Assembly: GCF_047663525.1 (NCBI RefSeq)
Contig: NC_092606.1
Coordinates: 4,896,501-4,960,500, forward strand
Length of the DNA: 64,000 nucleotides
Reading direction: 5' to 3'
DNA from: Anas platyrhynchos
Taxonomy: Eukaryota; Chordata; Aves; Anseriformes; Anatidae
Shown: positions 38,101 through 44,880 of the stretch, piece after piece
Layout of the letters: each line of letters opens with the position of its first letter
Numbering within the stretch: position 1 is the stretch's first letter
Made by a program: the position numbers and the translations under genes
Notes under the pieces: generated by a model
The model's input: the letters and a program-made list of their open reading frames with translations, nothing else
What the model was told of the DNA's origin: nothing
Database searches by the model: none

Positions 38101-41100
38101 CACCCTCTTTTCTTGGGTGAGCCCCGACTGCTCCCCTCGGCCAGGCTGCCTCTCTGCTCTCGGGAAGGGCCCTCGTGGCTCTGCTTCTTCTGCCTGCTGT
38201 TTGAACTGCTGCTGACGTGGAGAAGAGGTCGGGCAGCCTGCTTTTGCTCCCAGAAGGCAGATCTCCGTGGGGCTTCACAAATGGGATCACTCCGCAGCTA
38301 TCAGCAGCAGATCTGCCTCAAAGCTGGTTGAAAATCATGCCTGAATTACCTTGTTTTGGTTAATTGACTCCGCTCTGACAGCGCGTGACTCAAGAAGGAG
38401 CGTGTAGCTGCCCCAGAGTGGTTACTGCTTTCCTCTGCAGCACAGAGTCAGCCTTTCAGGCTAGGAAATGAAGGACCCAACCCGCTGCCAAAAGGGGCAA
38501 TGTCCACTTCTGCAGACCTGTTGCTTCTGAGCTGAAACAGCAGATTTTCGGTTTATCAGACCTCGTTGCCCTGAACTTGTGCTTGCTGCCTGAACTGCAG
38601 CTTTCTAGCCGGAGCTGACGCTCTCCTCACGTGCTGCTCACGTGAGGTGTTGGTATGAAGCCTGACGGCCTGTACGTAACGTTCTTGTGTTGCAGGATTT
38701 GGCAGTCTTTGCTGGAGAAGCAAATGGCACGCTTGAAAATGGGACGGTTAAATCCAGCTCAGATGGCACCCTGTCCGCGAATAACTTGACTAATTGCTTT
38801 TTGTTTGTTAACAGAGATTGAGATAAATATGCTGGATGAGCAGCTGATCAAGTTTCTGGCCTTGCAGAGAATACATCAGCTTTTCCCTTCCAAAGCTCAG
38901 TCTCTAGCAAGCGGTGTCAGTGCCCATCAGCAGTCTCCCGTGGCAAACCACGTCGAAGGTAAGAGCAGCCCTAGAGCAATCGGTTTGGGTTGAGCCGTAG
39001 CTCTCTGGCATTCCCTTGCCTGTTGGTTGAAGATCCTCACTGCTCTTTTGGTATCTGCCTCGTGCCACCTCTCAGGCTTCTTTCCTTGCATTTCCTGCTC
39101 TGGCTCTCCACTGGCCAGAAAATCCTACAGGTCCCTCTGTAATTATTTTTTTTCAAATTATAGCAATAAAAACAATCTCCATGGGCCTGAGTTTGGCATT
39201 GGCTTTGTTTATGGTCACTTGATTTATATTATGAACATTACCAACGCCTAAATCTGCACGGGGATCGTGTCTTCCTCTTCCTCTGCATGCAGTCAGGATT
39301 AATCTGCCCTCAAGCACCAACCGGACAGCCTTGGTGCAGGAGCAGTTGCCTGCTATGGGTTTTGGGGCTAAATACCCAAGATAAGATCTTGGGAAGCCTG
39401 CTAGTACCAGTAACCACCTTCTGAAACTCTCTGCCTGCCTGCTGTAGCATCACAGCATTCTCTAAACACTTTGTCAATCTTTTTGAGCCCTGCTGTAGGA
39501 CGCAGCACCAGGCTGTGCTTGGAGCTGCTTTCCTGTGCTGCCCTGGGAATCCTTCAGCAGCCTCCCTCCCAAAAGGCAGCTTGGTGCTGTCTTAACCCCT
39601 GGCCCTTTCCGGGCAGGATGATGCATCCAGCTGACTGTTTAGCATTGCTGATGAAATAAAAATCAGATCTAAAACCTCTAGTGAGCCCTGATGAGTCAGC
39701 AGAGCTGGACAGCTGAAAGGACTCTGCAGGGCAGCTGCACAGAGATGGGAGGCTGCGTGTTTCTGCTGCATTAAGCACTGCACATCCAACCCCACTGTTC
39801 TTGACACAGGTGACTCTGCAAACAATCTCTTGTAATCCTCGTGTTCTGTTCTTTGATACCACGCTCCTGCTGCAGAACTACCACCCAGATGTGCTATCAG
39901 AAGAGGCTCTGCCTGCATAAGGGGCTTATCTCCAAAAGGCAGCTGCCGAAATCCTGGCAGGCCTGTGGGGTCTGGAGTGTGATCTCTCTTCCACAGAAGA
40001 CGATTTTCTGCCCAGTTCACTGGGGTGTGGGAGAAGGTGTGATTTGAACTTTGCTGCCAGGGAGCTGCTCTGGAGACTCGGTCCTGGACCCTGCTCAACC
40101 CGTGTGGTTTTCCTGCAGCTTCACTGGAAGCTGAATCTCAGCTGCTCAGTTGGTGACGTTCACCAATTTATTTTTTTTAAAGTGGTGCTTTTACAACAAG
40201 AGGCAGGTCTTTGATTACTCAAACTGGGAGAGATTAAGAAAGAAGCTGGTGGCAGGAAGCTTGTGTTCTCCCCAGCACGGCTCCGTTGTGCTCATTCCAC
40301 GATTGCATGGCTTGTGTGGGTTACTGGGAAGAACAATTTTCCCTGGTGACAAAGATGTTTAATCCACACGCATTCCTAGAGGGTTGGGAAACCTTTAGGC
40401 CAAAGCTGCCTGCATCCCTCTTAGGATCTGTGCTTTCTGGAGAGCCTGGCGTCAAGCAGCCTGTGTAGCTGATAAGATTGTTCAAGTCCTTTCTCTTTAT
40501 CTTGCAGCGCAAAGAAAGGAAGTGCAAGCCCGGGCTGTGTTCTATCCTCTGATGGGCTTGGGGGGTGCAGTCAATATGTGCTATCGAACCCTCTACATCG
40601 GGACAGGTGAGTGGCTTTTTCCCCAGCGTGACCTTTAAGATTCAGGGTGGTTCTTCCCAGCCCTCCCTGCTTGTTTGCCAAGTGGGCGTTGAAGAAAACG
40701 GACCCCTTTTGCTAACAAGAAGGGTGGAAATTCCTCATCCACTTGAATCTTCCACCTTTATGACAGCAGGATGGCTCCTAGAGGTTAACTGGCTGATGGA
40801 GAGGAGAGTTAAGGGTTGCTTGTGGGTTTTATTTCTCTGCTTAGATTCTTTTGGCGCTCCAGAAGGCCCAGCAACACCAAAATACTCTGCAGCCTTCCTG
40901 CCTCGTGCAGCCCCAGCCCTCCCTTCCCCCACTGAAACTTTGTTCGTGGCTTATCGCAGCATTATTCATGCAGGCCTGGGAGTGCGGACAAAGGCAGTTG
41001 CTCCCCTGTTGTTTTGCTAATTGAAGTTTAATTCTGTCTGTTGTTCTCTGCTGCCTGACAGGTTTTCTTTTTTTTTCCCTGAAATAAACCCAGTATTTTT

Positions 41101-43517
41101 GTCCTCCCCATTGACAGGAGCTGATATGGATGTGTGCCTTACAAGCTATGGTCACTGTAACTACGTGTCCGGCAAACATGCCTGCATATTCTACGATGAG
41201 GTGAGTGCCTGAGTCCTTTTTTTTATTATTATTATTTTTTTTTTATTATTTGGCATGCATGGCAGTGAGAGCTGGAGATGCAGGCAGCAGGTTGTCTTTG
41301 TGTGGTGCTCCTTTGTGGGCTACAAAGTAAGAGCCAGAGCTGTGAATGGTTTCACTCCAGTGAAGGCTGCGTCAGCATTTTCTGTCAAACCCCTTTTCTG
41401 AAGCACAGAGCTCTGCCAGCAGGATTTCTCTGAGCTAACTGCTCATGGACAAAGACTGACCACAAGTAAGCACTGTCACTGCTGGCATCCAGGGGAAGAA
41501 GAAAAAAAATCATGGAAATGGTTCGATACTTTTTGATGCAGCTGTGCTAATAAAAGCTAAGCTTTACTTGCCTACGTAGAACCTCGACGGGAACAAAACA
41601 GGGAGCTGCTTCATGCCTCTTATTTAACTAAAGTTTTAGTTAAGCTCTCAGTGTAAACAGAGGTCTACGGTTGCCTCTTAACTACAGGCCAGAGATGAGT
41701 TTGTTCTTGAAGTGAACAGACTGGTCTGCCAATAAAAGTGCCACCGGAGATGTCTCTTAGCATGGCAACAGTTTTTGAAGCCAGGTAGTCTTTTCTGTCC
41801 CTATTTGTCAACCAGCTGCTGTGCAGGATCCAGGATTAACCCACAAACTGCTTTAGCTGCTCCTTGGGTGCACTACAAGCTCCAGAGCCCACGTGGTAAT
41901 GGGATCCAGATCCTAAATCTGAGCCAAAACATCTCACAGCGGTCGATCCAAAGGAATCACTGAACTTGTTCTGTACTCTGGAGATCTTCCCATGCTTGTG
42001 GTTGCTCTAAAAAGAGGCAGAGCTCCCTTGCTTAGCTCTGTCTACAGTTTCTGGCCTGGGGGTTTGCAGTCGAGCAGGTTACTTGAAAACTTGCTCCCCT
42101 GTGCATGGCGAGTTTTTGTTAACTCGATTGAGGTTCCATAGCCCTGGCAGGACAAGCTCTTGCTGTCAGATGATTCCTCTGAGCTAACCTGGAATCTCTT
42201 CTATGCTGTCAACATCCTCTGAGGAGTTCAGTTGAGTGTTAGGCTGCTGGTGTCACGCTCTATGTCACGGTAATGTCTCCTGGCATTTCGGCCTTTGTGG
42301 AGGACCTGTAAATCCAAGCCACTGTACCCCATGTCTGCTGCTGCACACCGGTACCCCTCTGTCCATCTTGTGCCTGCTTCCCAAAGCACACCTCTTCCTG
42401 CCAGGCACGGGACTAAGCCACACTGGGCACAAACTTAGCCTGTTAAAACAGAATGCTTGCTGTGCACGGATCAGCTGGAATCCATTTCCAAAAGATCTGT
42501 CGGTTCAAGTGCAGCAGGTAAAACCCACTCCTCTTCAAAGCTGCCCGGCCCTATTTGCCTGCTGGGAAGCATCCCGGGCAGCAGCTGGTTGAGAAGCCAG
42601 CTGTGCTGTGAGCCGTGTACCAGCTTGGGGGTGCTGCTCTCTGAAGTCAGAACTCAATTTAAGTGCTCCAATTTTACCATCAACAGCTGTAGGGAGAGAG
42701 GGGTTCGTGTTTCAGTCCTCCCGATGGGCAGAAGCCTTTCTGACCTGGTATCTTTATTCCTCCTCTTCCCTCGTTTCAGAATACGAAACATTACGAGCTG
42801 TTGAACTACAGTGAGCATGGGACGACCGTGGACAACGTTCTCTACTCGTGTGACTTCTCGGAGAAGATGGCGCCCACTCCTCCCAGCAGTATTGTTGCCA
42901 AAGTGCAGAGCGTGATAAGTGAGTGTGGAAACAGGGCCGGCCCGACATGGGGGAGCTGCTGGAGGGGGACAGGAGCGGGTGCACGTCGCTCCTCCTCGGG
43001 GCTGCTGCACCTCTCGGGGGTGTCTCCTTTTCTCTGCAGCCCTGGGGTCAGCCTCTTGCTGCTCAAATGCCTCACGGCTGCAGGGTTTTACTCCCGAGGC
43101 ACCCCAGCAGCAGCCCCCGTTGATGAAAACAACCCCCTGGCTCCGTCCAGCCTGTACCTGACGTCGCTTTTCCTTTTTCCAGAGCGCCATAAAAGCAGGA
43201 AGCAGGAAGAGGAGCCGCATGAAGAAGCCACTGTGATGAATTCGCAGGCACAAGGGCAGCATCGGAAACCCTGCAACTGCAAAGCCAGCAGCTCCAGCTT
43301 GATAGGGGGCAGCGGGGCCGGCTGGGAGGGCACGGCCCTGCTCCACCACGGCAGTTACATCAAGCTGGGCTGCCTGCAGTTTGTGTTCAGCATTACCGAA
43401 TTTGCGACCAAACAGCCCAAGGGGGACACTGCCTTAGTACAAGACATGGACTTGGAGGAGAAGCTTTCTCTGAAACCCCACCAGGTGCCCGTGCTGCGGT
43501 CCAACTCTGTTCCCTAG
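14082..43517 (+). CDS. PHF12: PHF12 (Pf1), PHD finger protein 12, complete CDS
   Basis: Nuclear transcriptional regulator that links Sin3/HDAC and MRG15 complexes to chromatin. Fifteen coding exons join in phase to 1009 codons: 14082-14147, 14574-14755, 27929-28001, 29541-29928, 30463-30583, 31737-31869, 32566-32730, 33405-33566, 34631-35447, 37375-37497, 38815-38958, 40508-40606, 41118-41200, 42780-42918, 43183-43517. PHD1 spans residues 59-102 (C59, C62, C71, C74, H79, C82, C99, C102). The MRG15/Sin3-binding segment is about 206-237, PHD2 about 272-316 and the FHA-like domain about 795-885. It is close to the recalled human length (1004). The start [14 protein letters not shown] is the conserved one. 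The 13.2-kb intron 2 contrasts with the compact neighbouring genes. Confidence 0.98.
14163..14192 (+). repeat. (GGA)n tract at the start of PHF12 intron 1
   Basis: About nine GAG/GGA triplets, followed by a G run at 14200-14208. A purine-only strand that can form triplex or quadruplex structures close to the first donor. Confidence 0.8.
14574..14755 (+). CDS. PHF12: PHF12 exon 2: first part of PHD1
   Basis: Residues 23-82 plus two bases of C83. Contains the basic stretch [17 protein letters not shown] and the zinc ligands C59, C62, C71, C74, H79 and C82. Donor GTAAGG follows. Confidence 0.97.
15280..15350. promoter_or_regulatory. Candidate element with opposed YY1-like cores
   Basis: AATATGGCGAC (15290-15300) and GCGCCATTTTGGC (15329-15341) are YY1-type cores in opposite orientation, separated by an AT-rich segment with MEF2-like TTATATTTTTATT. 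Possible intronic enhancer or alternative promoter; inference only. Confidence 0.3.
26048..26099 (+). repeat. 30-bp tandem duplication in PHF12 intron 2
   Basis: AGTCAAAGGCTGTGGGTTTT occurs at 26048 and again at 26078, followed each time by T-rich then CCTCC sequence. A recent local duplication with no evident function. Confidence 0.8.
27929..28001 (+). CDS. PHF12: PHF12 exon 3: end of PHD1
   Basis: Completes C83, then [19 protein letters not shown] and TVRRK (to residue 107), supplying the last zinc ligands C99 and C102. Phase 2 in, phase 0 out. Confidence 0.97.
29541..29928 (+). CDS. PHF12: PHF12 exon 4: polybasic, acidic and MRG15-binding regions
   Basis: Residues 108-236. In order: KREQKKEL polybasic segment (reported to bind phosphoinositides in mammalian Pf1), [14 protein letters not shown], acidic [12 protein letters not shown], then [20 protein letters not shown], the MRG15/Sin3-interaction segment. 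About two residues shorter than recalled human sequence after DLLDRS. Donor GTGAGC. Confidence 0.97.
30463..30583 (+). CDS. PHF12: PHF12 exon 5: nuclear-localisation-like region and start of PHD2
   Basis: [16 protein letters not shown] is a basic, NLS-like run. The exon ends VKVCFTCN, with the first two PHD2 ligands C272 and C275. Phase 1 in, phase 2 out. Confidence 0.96.
31737..31869 (+). CDS. PHF12: PHF12 exon 6: PHD2
   Basis: [20 protein letters not shown] through [13 protein letters not shown], residues 278-321, with C287, C290, H295, C298, C313 and H316. Donor GTAAGC. Confidence 0.97.
32566..32730 (+). CDS. PHF12: PHF12 exon 7
   Basis: Residues 322-376, [20 protein letters not shown] and [18 protein letters not shown]. 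In phase 0 on both sides, so it could be skipped without a frameshift. Conserved helical-looking segment downstream of PHD2. Confidence 0.96.
33405..33566 (+). CDS. PHF12: PHF12 exon 8
   Basis: Residues 377-430, [20 protein letters not shown] and [19 protein letters not shown]. Phase 0 on both sides. The acceptor TGTAG at 33400-33404 follows a modest pyrimidine tract. Confidence 0.96.
34631..35447 (+). CDS. PHF12: PHF12 exon 9: large Ser/Pro-rich exon
   Basis: Residues 431-702. It opens [20 protein letters not shown], then becomes Ser/Thr/Pro-rich and poorly conserved, with recognisable [28 protein letters not shown] and [11 protein letters not shown] islands shared with human PHF12 as recalled. 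Probably disordered. Donor GTAAGG; phase 1 out. Confidence 0.96.
37375..37497 (+). CDS. PHF12: PHF12 exon 10
   Basis: [20 protein letters not shown] through [13 protein letters not shown], residues 703-743, phase 1 on both sides. Serine-rich and moderately conserved. Confidence 0.95.
38815..38958 (+). CDS. PHF12: PHF12 exon 11
   Basis: [20 protein letters not shown] then HQLFPSKAQ, residues 744-791. Conserved helix followed by a variable His/Gln/Ser stretch. Phase 1 on both sides. Confidence 0.96.
40508..40606 (+). CDS. PHF12: PHF12 exon 12: start of the FHA-like domain
   Basis: [20 protein letters not shown] then [13 protein letters not shown], residues 792-824. This is the first strand region of the C-terminal FHA domain. 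Phase 1 on both sides. Confidence 0.96.
41118..41200 (+). CDS. PHF12: PHF12 exon 13: FHA core
   Basis: [20 protein letters not shown] then HACIFYDE, residues 825-852. Phase 1 in, phase 0 out; donor GTGAGT. Confidence 0.96.
42780..42918 (+). CDS. PHF12: PHF12 exon 14: FHA C-terminal part
   Basis: [20 protein letters not shown] and [17 protein letters not shown], residues 853-898. Phase 0 in, phase 1 out. Confidence 0.96.
43183..43517 (+). CDS. PHF12: PHF12 exon 15: C-terminus
   Basis: Starts with the split Lys then [11 protein letters not shown], continues [40 protein letters not shown] and ends VLRSNSVP with TAG at 43515-43517. The C-terminal block is near identical to recalled mammalian PHF12. 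Confidence 0.97.
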
Positions 43518-44111
43518 GAATTGTAGGAAGAGAGCTTTGGAGCAAGGGGAACGCCCTCAGACTCTTGCAATGCAAAAATGTACAAACCGAGGTGGGATTT
43601 TCTATGTCAGCCCAGAGACTGTTCACACGCCGTTTGCATGAAATGAAGAACGTTTAACTTTTTTTAATTTTTCTTTTTTGCTCAAGTTTTAGGGGCATTT
43701 GCACATATATTTGTACTATACATTTCATTTTAAAAGGAAAAACTGCAGCGAGAGCAGGACGCGTCAGAGCGAGGGGCGACCGCTGTCTGACTCGAGGACT
43801 CTCTCTGACAGATAGTTCCCATGCAGTTGTAAAATAATCAGAAACTTGTTCTATTTTGTGCCAGTGACAATAGTTTTATATTAAAAGAGAAATACAGTTT
43901 TCATACAGCAAATCTATACAATATCATTGTTTTATTTAATGTAAAGAAGCGCTCTTCTTCCCACAGTTATTTTTTTCCCATCCCTCCCTGCTATGGTTGC
44001 ACTACAAGTAGCTACTGTGTATTATGGGCAGTGAGAAATGAGTTCTTTTCCTGGTGTCCATCCTCTTTTTTTTTTTTTTTATTTCGAATAAGGAAAAGTG
44101 TTGGGATTCTG

Positions 44112-44119
44112 TGTAAATA
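44112..44119 (+). promoter_or_regulatory. PHF12: Pumilio response element in the PHF12 3' UTR
   Basis: TGTAAATA matches UGUANAUA exactly on the sense strand. Confidence 0.6.
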
Positions 44120-44289
44120 CATCAGTGATGGCATTTTCAATGTTTTAAAGCTGTGTACAGTGCTACATGTGGTATGACGTTCCTCAAATTGTCTTATTGT
44201 AGCAGCTCGTTTGTCGTAACCTGTCTGTCTCTTTTGTTTATAAGCCACCCCCCCCTCGCCCCCCCCCCCCGCAGAACAGCTAGCTCCAC

Positions 44290-44297
44290 TGTACATA
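44290..44297 (+). promoter_or_regulatory. PHF12: Second Pumilio response element in the PHF12 3' UTR
   Basis: TGTACATA matches UGUANAUA exactly, about 170 bases after the first. A pair of sites suggests PUM1/2 control of PHF12 mRNA; inference from motif only. Confidence 0.6.
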
Positions 44298-44370
44298 GTA
44301 ATTGTAACGTTTTAGACTTTACAGAAACTTTCCTGTATTCTGTATATAAAAACAAATACTTCACATCCCG

Positions 44371-44753
44371 TTCTCTGCCTGTCTGTCTTCACTCTGTGCC
44401 CACCACCTGGGGAGACGGGGTGTGGGGGGGAGAACTTCATTTTCCCCATTCCAGGCCTGGAGGAGGGGGTTGCACACCTCCAGCCTTATTTTTTTTACCG
44501 TTTTACCCTCTTTTCCACCCATCCTGCTGCAACCACCCAATGCTCCCCAGCAGCTCGCCTTCCTCCGGGGGACAAATTCCAGCTGTGGGAGCGAGCAGCG
44601 CAGCACCCCCCCGTGCCCTCCTCTTCCTCCTCCTCCTCCTCCTCCTCCTCCTCCTCCCGCCGGGGCTGCCGGGAGGCCGGGGCCGGGCCGGGCGGCTCCG
44701 GGGCTGCTCCTGCAGGCGGCGCAGAGCCGAGAACGGAAAAACCGGGGCCGGGC
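44371..44753 (+). promoter_or_regulatory. DHRS13: DHRS13 promoter and 5' UTR
   Basis: Only about 380 bases separate the likely PHF12 3' end from the DHRS13 ATG. The proximal part is CpG-rich and carries a pyrimidine (CCT)n tract at 44624-44657. No TATA box. The two genes are almost back to back on the same strand. Confidence 0.55.
44624..44657 (+). repeat. (CCT)n tract upstream of DHRS13
   Basis: About eleven CCT/CTC triplets, purine-free on this strand. Such mirror-like polypyrimidine tracts can form H-DNA and often mark GC-rich promoters. Confidence 0.85.
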
Positions 44754-44880
44754 ATGGGGTGGGCGCTGCTGGGCGCGGGGCTGCTGCTGGCGCTCGGCGT
44801 CCTCCTGCGCCACCGCCTGCGCGCCCCGGCGCAACCCCGCTCCCGGCCCGATCTGCGGGGCCGCACGGCCATCGTCACGG
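44754..44880 (+). CDS. DHRS13: DHRS13 exon 1: membrane anchor and first strand
   Basis: [20 protein letters not shown] through LRGRTAIVT, phase 1 out. The ATG context GGGCATGG is acceptable, and the hydrophobic anchor matches the family, which fixes the start. Confidence 0.88.

Larger units (their letters stand above)
35448..42779 (+). other. PHF12 introns 9-13 region, noncoding between exons
   Basis: Introns 35448-37374, 37498-38814, 38959-40507, 40607-41117 and 41201-42779 contain no supported exon. A T/ATT-rich low-complexity stretch lies at 41217-41250, just after the exon 13 donor. An acceptor-like TTGCAG at 38690-38695 was considered and rejected because it does not keep the frame. Confidence 0.55.
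43518..44370 (+). other. PHF12: PHF12 3' UTR
   Basis: AU-richer than its surroundings, with ATTAAA at 43880-43885, two exact Pumilio elements and a run of C at 44248-44271. No canonical AATAAA is seen before the GC-rich DHRS13 5' region. The end near 44345-44370 (TATAAAAACAAATA) is inferred from the composition change. Confidence 0.6.

Noticed and set aside
38690-38814. Acceptor-like TTGCAG upstream of PHF12 exon 11 as a longer exon
   Set aside because: Extension adds 119 bases, which breaks the frame, and joining it to exon 10 gives a stop within about 13 codons.
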